From: a virus
IMG/VR virus record: IMGVR_UViG_3300027708_001885
Location: 38,378-102,377 of that record
Reading direction: 5' to 3' (one strand)
DNA: 64,000 bases
Each line of letters begins with the position of its first letter. Positions within the stretch are counted from its first letter, which is position 1. Of the stretch, positions 45,519 through 54,367 are shown one piece after another. Below the pieces are notes generated by a model, which was not told the origin of the DNA, ran no database searches, and was given only the letters and a program-made list of their open reading frames with translations. Both the position numbers and the translations under genes were made by a program.

Positions 45519-46834
45519 AAAAATAAACTCATAAAGCCATCTACTTTTTCGCCGATGTAAGCGATCTGTTCCGGAGTGATAACAGGACTGCAACCGTGGA
45601 AAAATGTATTCTTCATTGTGTAGGTTGCTACAGGATAGTTATCACGTGCTTCCGCTGGATTCATTAAATGTGAATATGCAGGTTGCAACATAACATTACC
45701 AGCAAAGTACGGACGAGTTTGAATTAGATTTTCTTCTAAATAGTCAACAATGTCTGCACGAGTAAATGGAGCACCTTCTCTAATAGTTAAAGGAAATGCA
45801 AACCAACTTACATCGGCTTTATCACATGGACGTGGAATATGGAAGAACTCCTCGTATTTTTCATAGATCTTAAACAACAGTTCATAGTTGCGTTGACGTA
45901 GCTCATGAATCTGTGGTAGCTTTTTAATCTGCTCTAGACCCATAGCAGCCTGCAATTCAATAGGTTTTAGATTATAACCAATTTCATCATAGACATACTT
46001 GTGATCAAAGATCTCACCGGGAAGTTCTGGAATCCATTCTTTAAAGCGACTTCCGCAAGTACCGCATTTAAGTTTGTTAGCCTCTGGACCAACACAGTAG
46101 CAACCACGACCCCACTCACGGAAACTACGTACAATAACTTCTTGACTAGGACTATTGGTTGCTACAAAGCCACCTTCACCCATAGTCATATGGTGTGCTG
46201 GATAGAACGAGCATGATGCCATAAATCCAAAGCTGCCTAGTGGCTTGCCGTCATAGATAGTACCTAGTCCATCACAGCAATCTTCAAGCAGGACTAGATT
46301 ATACTTCTTAACCAATTCCATGACACGATCCATATTAGGGGGATTACCAAGTACATGAGCAAATGTAATAACTTTAATCTCTGGATCTTCTGCTAGGATT
46401 CGTTCTGCGTGATCGAGATCAATGTTTAGTGTATCAATTTCAATGTCAACAAATACAGGAACAAAGCCGACCTGTAGTGTAGGATTAAGTGTTGTTGGAA
46501 ATCCTGCAATGGGCATCAATACCTTTGTACCTTTGGGAAAGTTATGTCCACGCTTACTGGTCAATGATGCCATCATTAACAAGTTAGCACTAGAACCGGA
46601 GTTGGTCAATACTCCTAGACTCTTTCCAAACTGTGCAGGAAACTCTCTTTCAAAGCGTGTACCACATTCACCTAGGGCCAACCACCCTTTAAGTAGTGAT
46701 TCTACACCTGCCATATATTCAGATGAATCGTATAAGGCACCAGCATAGTTAACAAAGTCTTTGCCTGCAACCCAGGTCTTCTTTGCTTCTTTTTCTTCGA
46801 TGTATTTTTTTACTAGATCTAAAATTTCTTTCAT
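45515..46834 (-). CDS. rfbH: RfbH-type CDP-4-keto-6-deoxyglucose 3-dehydratase-like enzyme
   Basis: 439 aa, full length. The PLP lysine is replaced by His in YPAHHMTMGEGG (214-215), and four cysteines (245, 247, 257, 260 in GCYCVG..KCGTCG) can hold the 2Fe-2S cluster. Both features define RfbH/E1, which removes the 3-hydroxyl on the way to 3,6-dideoxysugars. No CDP-glucose enzymes are obvious in the window, so the substrate may be dTDP-linked. The overlap with the cupin gene is 4 nt. Confidence 0.9.
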   Translation of the reverse strand: MKEILDLVKKYIEEKEAKKTWVAGKDFVNYAGALYDSSEYMAGVESLLKGWLALGECGTRFEREFPAQFGKSLGVLTNSGSSANLLMMASLTSKRGHNFPKGTKVLMPIAGFPTTLNPTLQVGFVPVFVDIEIDTLNIDLDHAERILAEDPEIKVITFAHVLGNPPNMDRVMELVKKYNLVLLEDCCDGLGTIYDGKPLGSFGFMASCSFYPAHHMTMGEGGFVATNSPSQEVIVRSFREWGRGCYCVGPEANKLKCGTCGSRFKEWIPELPGEIFDHKYVYDEIGYNLKPIELQAAMGLEQIKKLPQIHELRQRNYELLFKIYEKYEEFFHIPRPCDKADVSWFAFPLTIREGAPFTRADIVDYLEENLIQTRPYFAGNVMLQPAYSHLMNPAEARDNYPVATYTMKNTFFHGCSPVITPEQIAYIGEKVDGFMSLFL

Positions 46835-46842
46835 GTTTTCTC

Positions 46843-47502
46843 TTATGGTGTAATATGTCTAACTAATCCAAGGAACTGTTGGCATAGTTCTTTCTTGGGC
46901 AAGCCACTGCCTGCAAAGTGAATTAAAAAGTCTCCTGGCTCCCACTGTCCACAATTGCCAGTCTTGTCAATATCACTATGGTAGATGTTCCAGTATAGCT
47001 GTCTATACAAGAAACTGTTGAAAGTCTTTTGTGGAACAAACTTAAACAGGTGTCCGTATGTTGGCATACTGTCAATCATAGCCTGTTGTTCCCACCACAT
47101 GTGTGTTTGATACTTTTCAACTTGTGTCCATAGATATGCAAAGTATTCTCTGCTCTCTGGGCTGTTCTTGATCATAAAGCTATCAGCATTTATATCGTTA
47201 ATGTCCTTTGCCATGACAATATGATATTTCTCATCGATAAAACTTTCTAATTTAATATAGAAGTTAGTAATCAACGTATCAGCACCTGCCCAATACAACC
47301 AATCATATTCTGGATGCTCAGTCATTACCTCTAGCATGAACTTGATCTTTTCGTAGCTAGGACAGTATGTGAATCCATCTGTTTTAATATGATACGGATA
47401 GCCCCAATGATCACAATATAGTTTTTTATTCTGTGTCCATGAGACATCTGCCAATGCTTGGTAGTTGTGATCCCATAATTGGCATACTGCAATTTTTGTC
47501 AT
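46843..47502 (-). CDS. GT34/galactosyltransferase-like protein, paralogue
   Basis: 219 aa. SWTQNKKLYCDHWGYPYHIKT, DWLYWAGADTLITN and WWEQQAMIDS match the copy at 38.5 kb. The acidic motif here reads A-x-A-D-T-L, so the metal site has one acidic residue fewer. It is coupled to rfbC upstream by a 4-nt overlap. Confidence 0.8.
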   Translation of the reverse strand: MTKIAVCQLWDHNYQALADVSWTQNKKLYCDHWGYPYHIKTDGFTYCPSYEKIKFMLEVMTEHPEYDWLYWAGADTLITNFYIKLESFIDEKYHIVMAKDINDINADSFMIKNSPESREYFAYLWTQVEKYQTHMWWEQQAMIDSMPTYGHLFKFVPQKTFNSFLYRQLYWNIYHSDIDKTGNCGQWEPGDFLIHFAGSGLPKKELCQQFLGLVRHITP

Positions 47503-48062
47503 AGTGTTCCTTGAAATTTATAACAGTCATTCCATACAGGATGACTTAGGTCTCGATCGCTTATAATCAGCGACTGATCTGGCACGAATGGCCATTGAAT
47601 GTTTAGTATAACATCTTCTGCATCAATTCCGCACTCAGCTTGGGCATTATAGTAGTTGTCTAACTTGTAGTTAACATATGTGTTTGGCTCTAAAGTTAAG
47701 AAGCCATGATAGAAACCGCGCGGTACATATACGATACTCGGATCGTCTTTGTTAATATTAATTTTACAAGACTTTCCGTATGTAGGACTTCCTACTCTAG
47801 CATCTACGATTACATCTAAAATGCTACCATTAAACACACTGACTAGTTTAGCTTGAGGGCAAATTGCTGACTGCGAGTGCATCCCTCTTAGGGTATTTGA
47901 GCTTGCACTAAAACTAGTGTAGTCAAAGATAAACTTATTAGTAATACCGATCTCTTCAAGCCAGCTTTCTCTAAAGTCTTCAGTAAACCATCCACGACTA
48001 TCTCCGTGGCGTTTCAACTTAATGACCTTGGCATCCTTTAGCGGTAAATCGTAATATTCCAT
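47499..48062 (-). CDS. rfbC: dTDP-4-dehydrorhamnose 3,5-epimerase
   Basis: 187 aa, normal length. RGWFTEDFRESWLE, NTLRGMHSQ (the catalytic His region), LDVIVDARVGSPT and YVPRGFYHGFLTLEPNTYVNYKLDNYY are the conserved RmlC strands. With RfbB and an SDR reductase it could make a dTDP-6-deoxysugar, although no RmlA-type gene other than the fused nucleotidyltransferase is seen. Confidence 0.92.
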   Translation of the reverse strand: MEYYDLPLKDAKVIKLKRHGDSRGWFTEDFRESWLEEIGITNKFIFDYTSFSASSNTLRGMHSQSAICPQAKLVSVFNGSILDVIVDARVGSPTYGKSCKININKDDPSIVYVPRGFYHGFLTLEPNTYVNYKLDNYYNAQAECGIDAEDVILNIQWPFVPDQSLIISDRDLSHPVWNDCYKFQGTL

Positions 48063-48862
48063 TAGAAGTAATTTCCATTTACTCTAGGAAACCAAACATC
48101 TCCCCATCCTCGGGGGCTACGGAAATTATCCCAGTCTTTTCTAGTTTCGGACCAGAATGTTTTTCCAAGTCCGATAGCCAGTGCCATTACAATACTTTGA
48201 TTAGCCATGACTTGTTCAGCACCTTGTATGAGCTGTGCCATCTCTAACATATTACGAACTGGTGAGTAAGGTACATTACAATTAAATTGTCTATTAAATG
48301 CAACTGACTCTTCTTCTGTGCCCAGGAAGATAGCAACATCCTCAAGACCTTCATCTACCCATTTGTGCCATGTAGGTGCAGTAGGATCACCACCTTGTAA
48401 GTATCGAGGAGTTCTATTGATAACAATAGGCCTGCCTTCTACTTTTACAGGTTCAACTCCGTCTAACCACGGATCAATTAATAGTGCTTTACGATGTTCA
48501 TCGAGATCCAGACCGCATACCAAAGCAGCACATTCTGTTTGATTACCTTGCCAACCTTTTGGCCCTGTGGTAAATTTATAATGATTGGCTAGATCGTGGT
48601 CCACTGTTTCATTACGCCATACATTGAGTTTATGGATGTAGCTTTGTTTTTCTAACAGTGGAAATAAAAAGTCAATGTCTGCCTGTGTATAGCGGCCTGC
48701 ATGTGGTCCTGCATTTGGCGCACCAAAAGCGTTCCAAGACACTTCGTTCATCCCGTTTAGTTTGATATATAGATCACCGCCTCCTAGAATCTTAATTGGG
48801 CACATACTATAAATTGTATCGCCAAATGTCCCCGAATGGCTGAATGATAATCTTTTGGTCAT
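48062..48862 (-). CDS. GT9-like (heptosyltransferase-type) protein
   Basis: 266 aa. FSHSGTFGDTIYSM is the N-terminal 'GDxi.s.P' loop of the GT9/heptosyltransferase GT-B fold; MANQSIVMALAIGLGKTFWSE resembles the C-terminal donor-site motif. First gene of the long sugar operon on this strand, with a consensus-like promoter behind it. It probably initiates or extends the glycan. Confidence 0.7.
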   Translation of the reverse strand: MTKRLSFSHSGTFGDTIYSMCPIKILGGGDLYIKLNGMNEVSWNAFGAPNAGPHAGRYTQADIDFLFPLLEKQSYIHKLNVWRNETVDHDLANHYKFTTGPKGWQGNQTECAALVCGLDLDEHRKALLIDPWLDGVEPVKVEGRPIVINRTPRYLQGGDPTAPTWHKWVDEGLEDVAIFLGTEEESVAFNRQFNCNVPYSPVRNMLEMAQLIQGAEQVMANQSIVMALAIGLGKTFWSETRKDWDNFRSPRGWGDVWFPRVNGNYF

Positions 48863-48920
48863 TAAATCCTCTTGTATTTTGTGCAGTATTTAAAATAATT
48901 TTTTCTACGGCATTACAAAT

Positions 48921-48949
48921 ATGATACAGCCTTGATTTGCTTTTGTCAA
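48921..48949 (-). promoter_or_regulatory. Sigma70-like promoter of the sugar operon
   Basis: TTGACA, 17 nt, TATCAT on the minus strand, 59 nt before the first gene of the operon. Its -35 overlaps a divergent promoter. Confidence 0.75.
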
Positions 48950-48965
48950 GTCTTTAGTGTATAAT
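48937..48965 (+). promoter_or_regulatory. Divergent sigma70-like promoter
   Basis: TTGCTT, 17 nt, TATAAT on the plus strand. The start codon of the glycosyltransferase gene lies only 7 nt after the -10 box, so the transcript is probably leaderless. Confidence 0.65.
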
Positions 48966-48972
48966 TAATGTT

Positions 48973-49686
48973 ATGAAAACATTAGTATTTTGCACCTCTT
49001 ACTCAAACGATCAAGCACGATGGGACGGCCTGTTTGGACGTTGGATCAATGCTTTAGAAAACAGCAAACTTGAATACGATCAACTATTGTTGATTGATGA
49101 CGGTAGTGCTATACTGCCTGGATGGGAAGGCGTTGAAGTTATTCGAGAAAATCAAATGCCTGCTGAATGTCCAGACAGCCGCGGGGTGATTTATCACTTT
49201 GAAAAGAACGGAGGATATACTGGACACGGTGTATATCCTGGCTGGTATCGAAGTTATATGTTTGCAGCAGAGTATGCTGAGAAATACGGCTTTGAAAAAG
49301 TAATACACATTGAATCTGATGCGTTCTTAATCACAGATCGCATTCAGGAGTATGTCAATAGTCTAGAACAAGGCTGGACAACCTTTTGGTGCCCACGCCA
49401 TAAGTTTCCAGAAAACAATATTCAGATCATTGCAGGTGATGGTTTAAAAAGATTTATTGCTTGGAATAAAGAAAAAGTTCCCTACTCAACATATCAAAAT
49501 ATATGTGCTGAGTTTTGGACTCCTTATACCCATGTTAATAGAGACTTTAAAGGAGACCGCTGGGGCGAGTTTGCTCCGGGCATGGCAGCAGTAGCCGATC
49601 CTAGTTGCCCTCCAGGTGTACCGCGCGATGCGGATTTTGTATGTCAAATTCGTCAGGAAAGCCCATGTTGGTGGCTTGAAGAATAA
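48973..49686 (+). CDS. GT-A glycosyltransferase-like protein
   Basis: 237 aa. QLLLIDDGSAIL and KVIHIESDAFLIT give the two acidic motifs of a GT-A fold. The aromatic-rich C-terminus (FWCPRHKFPENN, CWWLEE) resembles phage proteins of unknown sugar specificity. It is read divergently from the big sugar operon, from a promoter that leaves no leader. Confidence 0.72.
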   Translation: MKTLVFCTSYSNDQARWDGLFGRWINALENSKLEYDQLLLIDDGSAILPGWEGVEVIRENQMPAECPDSRGVIYHFEKNGGYTGHGVYPGWYRSYMFAAEYAEKYGFEKVIHIESDAFLITDRIQEYVNSLEQGWTTFWCPRHKFPENNIQIIAGDGLKRFIAWNKEKVPYSTYQNICAEFWTPYTHVNRDFKGDRWGEFAPGMAAVADPSCPPGVPRDADFVCQIRQESPCWWLEE

Positions 49687-49745
49687 TTATCTACCCACAT
49701 ATCCTCTAATTCATTATATGTAAATATAATAAACTGGAAAGATTA

Positions 49746-49895
49746 ATGAAAGACTCTATTAAAAACTTACAAACTAGTTTAGCTCAAGATTTAGTTAAAC
49801 TTGAAGAGAGCAATATCAATGAAGAACATTTTGAAATAATTGAGGATACTTACGAAAAGGTATACCTGCTTCTTAATAATGCAAGGGAAAATTAA
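49746..49895 (+). CDS. Small helical protein, 49 aa
   Basis: MKDSIKNLQTSLAQDLVKLEESN... is predicted to be one or two helices with acidic and leucine-rich content. It is followed by a TAATG-coupled gene. No family is recognised. Confidence 0.6.
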   Translation: MKDSIKNLQTSLAQDLVKLEESNINEEHFEIIEDTYEKVYLLLNNAREN

Positions 49896-50032
49896 TGGAA
49901 TTTATTTTAACTTATGTTGCAATCGGATTCTTTACAGTATTTGGTTGGAACGCAGGACAAAAAGTTTGGGACAAGTATGTTGAACCACCTGCAATTGAAC
50001 AGCCGGCAATAAAAAATGAAACTTCAAAATAA
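49895..50032 (+). CDS. Single-pass membrane protein, 45 aa
   Basis: Residues 2-20 (EFILTYVAIGFFTVFGWNA) form a transmembrane helix, followed by a short soluble tail with a Pro-rich segment (YVEPPAIEQPAIKN). Its ATG overlaps the stop of the previous gene. Confidence 0.6.
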   Translation: MEFILTYVAIGFFTVFGWNAGQKVWDKYVEPPAIEQPAIKNETSK

Positions 50033-50138
50033 AATACTATTAGATTGGTATGAAAGAATCTTTGACAATGTATTAAGAGTATTATGGTTAATTTTGTTAA
50101 TCATGTGGATTAACTCTGAACACACTTTATTCAAATGA
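50016..50138 (+). CDS. Small membrane protein, 40 aa
   Basis: The C-terminal half (VLRVLWLILLIMWI) is a single hydrophobic helix. The gene overlaps the preceding one by 17 nt and the following one by ATGA, so it is probably translated by coupling. Function unknown. Confidence 0.6.
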   Translation: MKLQNKILLDWYERIFDNVLRVLWLILLIMWINSEHTLFK

Positions 50139-50776
50139 AACCTACTATTGCCCTATTCATACACCAACCAATGTGTAGCATACAATCGGGCAATGGAATT
50201 ATTAATGCACTACGATCCGATTATAATTTCAAAATCTTTACCAAACACGAATTAGAAGACGGATTCTTTGACGGTGTTGACATGCTGGCCTTTCCCGGAG
50301 GTTTTGGTAACTCTGATAGCTATGACTATCTAATGAAGATCAATAGTAAATCTATTACCAACTTTATAAACAGCGGTGGCTATTACCTTGGTATATGTAT
50401 GGGAGCTTACTGGGCAGGTAAAAATTACTTTAAACTGTTAGAAGGTGTTGATGCTGTCCAATACTACAAAAGACCTACAGCCTGCACTCGTCGTCCCCAT
50501 ACTAAAAATATGCCAATAACTTGGCAAGGAGTCGAAGACAAAATGTTCTTTAACGATGGCTGCACTTTTGTGGGCAAGGGCAAGTATGAAACTTACGCCA
50601 CATATTCAAATGGTGATCCCATGGCTATCATTCAGAATAGATTAGGATTAATAGGATGCCACCCAGAAAGTGAAAAATTTTGGTATGATGGATATCCGCA
50701 GCTTATCGAGCAGTATCATTATGGAGTTCACCATAAGCTACTGTTAAACTTTGTCAATACTTTATTATCTAAATAA
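50135..50776 (+). CDS. Class I glutamine-amidotransferase-like protein (BPL_N type)
   Basis: 213 aa. VDMLAFPGGFGNSDSYDYL and GGYYLGICMGAYWAG carry the oxyanion Gly-Gly and the nucleophilic Cys of the class I amidotransferase fold; LGLIGCHPES supplies a His-Pro-Glu. This matches the N-terminal domain family of some biotin-protein-ligase-like proteins. Role unknown. Confidence 0.75.
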   Translation: MKPTIALFIHQPMCSIQSGNGIINALRSDYNFKIFTKHELEDGFFDGVDMLAFPGGFGNSDSYDYLMKINSKSITNFINSGGYYLGICMGAYWAGKNYFKLLEGVDAVQYYKRPTACTRRPHTKNMPITWQGVEDKMFFNDGCTFVGKGKYETYATYSNGDPMAIIQNRLGLIGCHPESEKFWYDGYPQLIEQYHYGVHHKLLLNFVNTLLSK

Positions 50777-50811
50777 TCACTTTGACTTTACCGGTCGCAA
50801 CTTTGATATCT

Positions 50812-51021
50812 TTATAGAGTTACAGCCAGACTTGACTGCGGCGCCAGCCAAAGCAAAGAGGGTTGAGAGATCCATCGATTCTCTCTCTTGCGCCATTCTA
50901 AGCACCAGACTGTGCGATTATAAACATCGCCGCTCCATGCCCATCGTACACATTCCCACTCGGGCCATTTTTTAATATCTGGTTCTTTGGCCAATGCTAA
51001 TACTAAAATCCATTCGTACAT
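50812..51021 (-). CDS. Small tryptophan-rich hypothetical protein, 69 aa
   Basis: MYEWILVLALAKEPDIKKWPEWECVRWAWSG... has many Trp residues and a basic, polar second half. It starts 7 nt behind the 36-aa gene upstream. Ribosome site is weak. Similar Trp-rich short proteins with 'LAKEP' starts occur in large phages, but no function is known. Confidence 0.5.
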   Translation of the reverse strand: MYEWILVLALAKEPDIKKWPEWECVRWAWSGDVYNRTVWCLEWRKRENRWISQPSLLWLAPQSSLAVTL

Positions 51022-51027
51022 AATAAT

Positions 51028-51138
51028 TTACTTTTTGAAATAAGCTTCATATAGCATTACCCAATATAATACAAACAGCGGACTTAACGCTATTAAAAAT
51101 AGTAGGTCACTGAATGTTATAACAATATTAAAGTACAT
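51028..51138 (-). CDS. Small membrane protein, 36 aa
   Basis: A perfect GGAGGA lies 5-8 nt before the ATG, inside the stop region of the upstream gene. The sequence MYFNIVITFSDLLFLIALSP... is one hydrophobic helix of about 25 residues with a charged tail (EAYFKK). Confidence 0.65.
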   Translation of the reverse strand: MYFNIVITFSDLLFLIALSPLFVLYWVMLYEAYFKK

Positions 51139-51141
51139 AAA

Positions 51142-51759
51142 TTATCCTCCGGCTACGGCCTTGTCTCTTTCTTCACGCTCTTTAGCTGCACGTTCTCTGG
51201 CGTGTCTTCTTACCACAGCGTCACGTTCTGCTACCTTCTGTTCATAGATTCTTTTTTCTTCCATGGACCCGTGGATGCCAATCCCGCCCATGACAATTGC
51301 AAATATAATAGCTGATCCTGACAGGAAATACATACAAAGCATACCCATTTCCGCCATCTTTTTTTTGCGTGCCAGTTGACGTTCTGCTTCTTCACGTTCA
51401 GCCGCTGCTCTTTCTTTAACAAGGCGTGTTCGTTCTCTGATCATGTCTTCCCAGATTTGAGGCTTGCCCAACTGCCACACGATCATGTCTTTCAAATCTC
51501 GCTCGTATTGTCTTAGAGCATCGCTATGCATAGCGATTTGAAGTGCTTCTTTTCCTAATTCTGCGTCAGTTTTACCAAGTTGTTGAGCTTTAATCTTGGT
51601 TTTGGATCGTTCTTTATGGATAGCATCCGCAGAGTCAAAGAATTTGCTAAACTGCCCAACAAGGCTGTTGACATCTTTACCTAGAGCGATAGCCTGTTTG
51701 ATGTAGCCAACCGCTGATTGTGCGGCCGTAAATGCTAGACCAATAGTGATTGGATCCAT
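51142..51759 (-). CDS. Coiled-coil membrane protein, 205 aa
   Basis: A helical N-terminus (DPITIGLAFTAAQSAVGYIKQAIALGKDVNSLVGQFSKFF) is followed by a long charged coiled coil, a hydrophobic segment near 145-162 (GMLCMYFLSGSAIIFAIVMGGIGI) and a second basic coiled coil ending HARERAAKEREERDK. The type recurs in T4-like marine phages. A structural or membrane-associated role is possible. Confidence 0.7.
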   Translation of the reverse strand: MDPITIGLAFTAAQSAVGYIKQAIALGKDVNSLVGQFSKFFDSADAIHKERSKTKIKAQQLGKTDAELGKEALQIAMHSDALRQYERDLKDMIVWQLGKPQIWEDMIRERTRLVKERAAAEREEAERQLARKKKMAEMGMLCMYFLSGSAIIFAIVMGGIGIHGSMEEKRIYEQKVAERDAVVRRHARERAAKEREERDKAVAGG

Positions 51760-51764
51760 TAAAA

Positions 51765-51812
51765 AACCGCTCCATAACAGTAGTGTACTATTATTTAATC
51801 GGTTTTTAACTT
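51765..51812 (-). terminator. Long hairpin, possible terminator or leader structure
   Basis: On the minus strand AAAACCG pairs with CGGTTTT across a 34-nt loop that holds AGTA-CAC-TACT, followed by a T-run. It lies between the radical SAM stop and the coiled-coil gene start, and part of the GGAG ribosome site is inside the stem. Confidence 0.5.
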
Positions 51813-51835
51813 TAAATTAAGTATATATTTAACTC

Positions 51836-52849
51836 TTATCTAATAATTTCTAGTAGCGCATTTACGAGTCTTTTAGGTTCTTGTACATCGAGACTACAAT
51901 TACATTCTGCTTTTTCGCATATCACACTGTCTGCAGCCCATGCAAAATTGTTATCATGTACATTGGCTATTACGCCGCCTTGTTTACACATTGATCTAAG
52001 TACATCATCAACTTCTATCATCAGGAGATCTTTGCCAATATCGCACTCCCATCCTTTGAATTTAGTTTCTAAACGTTGTACAAAGTCCTGTGAAGGAGCA
52101 GTCTTAATTGAATTATCGCTGTATGTCAGTGTTACACTAGATTGATACCAAGGTATAGATTCTATATGTTTTTGTTTCTTTATATATTCTCTAAAGTATA
52201 ATGGGCTCCTGGCATAAAGATTTTTTTGAATTAGTTCTAATTGTTCTGCTGTGTAAGGTTGCAGACATGCACCGTCATCAGTTGTTATAGGTTTTAAGCT
52301 AGAAATTGAAGCAGATTTTTTAAGAATCTCTCGATGTGCATCTACAGCAGCATTAAATAGACTAGTATCTGCCTGTGTAGTAACAAACACTGTTACTAAT
52401 GTGTTAGTAGCCTGCATTAAATTATTGACTTCTATAGTATGTTCTACTTTAGCACCTTGCTCTGTATGATGAGATATATACAATCTATCTAATACGTTGG
52501 CGTCTGCTAGTTCTTTCCACCAGCGTATGGTCCTGGAACCGTTGCTAATCATGCTGGTATATCCGCCACGATCTTTTATATATTTTAGTAACTCAATCAA
52601 CTTAGGATATAATGTAGGTTCCCCACCTGTAAATTGAAACCAAACTATTTTGGTTAGATCATTTTTGATCAACCTATCGATAGTCGATGTGTAAACTTCA
52701 TAGTCAAGGAAACGTTTGCTACCATCTTTGAATATACTTGGACAAAAACTGCAATCAAAATTACAGATGTTGCTCAATCGCCATTCTACTATTCTAGTTG
52801 TTCTAGGGGACTTGGCCCTTTCTAGTTTAATAGGGATAACTTTATTCAC
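51836..52849 (-). CDS. Radical SAM protein with SPASM-like C-terminus
   Basis: 337 aa. RLSNICNFDCSFCPS supplies C29-x3-C33-x2-C36, WFQFTGGEPTLYPKL the GGE SAM motif. The C-terminal part has extra cysteines (WECDIGKDLL, LRSMCKQGG, CEKAECNCSLD), as in SPASM or twitch domains that hold auxiliary iron-sulfur clusters. Family members modify peptides or small molecules. The substrate is unknown, and no precursor peptide is obvious next to it. Confidence 0.87.
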   Translation of the reverse strand: MNKVIPIKLERAKSPRTTRIVEWRLSNICNFDCSFCPSIFKDGSKRFLDYEVYTSTIDRLIKNDLTKIVWFQFTGGEPTLYPKLIELLKYIKDRGGYTSMISNGSRTIRWWKELADANVLDRLYISHHTEQGAKVEHTIEVNNLMQATNTLVTVFVTTQADTSLFNAAVDAHREILKKSASISSLKPITTDDGACLQPYTAEQLELIQKNLYARSPLYFREYIKKQKHIESIPWYQSSVTLTYSDNSIKTAPSQDFVQRLETKFKGWECDIGKDLLMIEVDDVLRSMCKQGGVIANVHDNNFAWAADSVICEKAECNCSLDVQEPKRLVNALLEIIR

Positions 52850-52863
52850 CAGGTACTTAGAAA

Positions 52864-54357
52864 TTATTGTGGGGGTACTTGCTCGGGTTCTTGCCCAATT
52901 TGTTGCTGGCTAGCACCCAAAGGCTTTTTCATATTTTGGATGCTTTTTGGAACTGGTGCAACTGGTGGTTTAGGTGCAGGCATTCCGGGTGATGCAACAG
53001 GTACTGGTCGAGTCATAGTAGTTAGCTCGGATAATAACGGTTCCATAGTAACCGAATTCCAAATCTTTTTATTGTCACCGGTTGCGTGATAACCCAATTT
53101 AATTAAAGATTTGCCAGAGTTCGCATCATAGATGTTTAGCTCAGGACGAGGTTCGCCGTTCTTACTTATACCTTCTCTATAGGATACTGTAAGATTAATG
53201 TTATCTGTCAATAGCTTATCGGTTAAATTTTTAAAACTATGTACTGTACTTACGCCAGTTTTACTTAACTGTACTAGTCTAACACCATCGTCGCCTTTAG
53301 TCGCATGATTTAAAACCATTGCAGCAATTTTAGCAACAACTCCAGCTTCTGACCTAGCATCAGCACCTGCTAGTTGCGATTTTAATTGACGAGTTGCATC
53401 TTTATAGGCCTTGGTCCAGAATGTAACTTTTTCTGCAACTCGCCTTGGCTGAGGAATTTCTACACCAATTGGGCTAAAGAAATTAACTGTACTCTGCCAT
53501 ACACCTTTTGTACTAGCTACATCAGCGGTTAATGATCCTGCACCTTGTTGTCCAAATTGACTACTGCCTGCTTTTAGACTAATTTTAAGAGCTTTTAATG
53601 GTTTACCATTTGCAAAAGCTTCAATATCAGTCTTTTTACCTTTTTGGTCGCTCATACCATCGCTAGCAACAGTTACCATATCTACTTTTCCATTTTTATA
53701 AAAGTGGTCAGCATATCTATCAATTTGTCCGCTATTTGCATAATGTACAGCGGAAGGTAACATTGTACCGTATTGTTGCCAGAAATCAGGACGTTGCATA
53801 AACACCCTTGTAGGTTCTCTAACTGCTACTGTAAATTTAATAATGTCTGCAATTTTACTATTTTTATCTGCTACTGTGTAAGAGCTAGTTCCGCTGTTCA
53901 CAGCAGAATTTAATGTGTTCATAACATCTTCCGCAGTAATATCGTCTACATTATCTGATCCACGTTTAATAAGTTTAGCAACAACTGCCGCACTTAATAC
54001 AGGCTCCGATAAATCACCCACGTTTCCTTCAGTACTACCCTTTTGTCCAGGAGCATGAACCATACCGCCCTGTATAGCACTATCATTTCCAGAAATAGCT
54101 AGATATGTATTATTAGGTCGTTTAAAATAACGTATTATATTACCTGTACCAAATTGAACTGTTGGGGTACGCTTAGGAGCTTTTTCTACCCACTCTAAAT
54201 CTTCGCTAGGATCAAAGTCGGGTACAGTTGCTTTAATAGTATTTGCTAGAGCCTTGCCTTTAGCAGAAGTAGAGCCGACTCTCACTTTATGTCCAAACGA
54301 GTATTTGTCTGCTCTGGTAAAAATGCTAGCTTCGGATAAAAATTCACGTGATCTCAT
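52864..54357 (-). CDS. Large phage protein of unknown function
   Basis: 497 aa. MRSREFLSEAS is the N-terminal tag of many marine T4-like phage proteins. The rest is a mixed-fold protein ending in a Pro/Gln-rich tail (PVPVASPGMPAPKPP, EPEQVPPQ). KTDIEAF...LKALKISLKAGSS has the spacing of a D-x(n)-S-x-K nuclease core, but without other support I treat this as chance or a weak hint. It overlaps nothing and probably heads a small operon. Confidence 0.65.
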   Translation of the reverse strand: MRSREFLSEASIFTRADKYSFGHKVRVGSTSAKGKALANTIKATVPDFDPSEDLEWVEKAPKRTPTVQFGTGNIIRYFKRPNNTYLAISGNDSAIQGGMVHAPGQKGSTEGNVGDLSEPVLSAAVVAKLIKRGSDNVDDITAEDVMNTLNSAVNSGTSSYTVADKNSKIADIIKFTVAVREPTRVFMQRPDFWQQYGTMLPSAVHYANSGQIDRYADHFYKNGKVDMVTVASDGMSDQKGKKTDIEAFANGKPLKALKISLKAGSSQFGQQGAGSLTADVASTKGVWQSTVNFFSPIGVEIPQPRRVAEKVTFWTKAYKDATRQLKSQLAGADARSEAGVVAKIAAMVLNHATKGDDGVRLVQLSKTGVSTVHSFKNLTDKLLTDNINLTVSYREGISKNGEPRPELNIYDANSGKSLIKLGYHATGDNKKIWNSVTMEPLLSELTTMTRPVPVASPGMPAPKPPVAPVPKSIQNMKKPLGASQQQIGQEPEQVPPQ

Positions 54358-54367
54358 AATATACTAT

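Noticed and set aside
52864-54357. PD-(D/E)xK nuclease in the 497-aa protein
   Set aside because: Only one loosely matching segment (D..SLK) is present; no second motif or DNA-binding part supports it.
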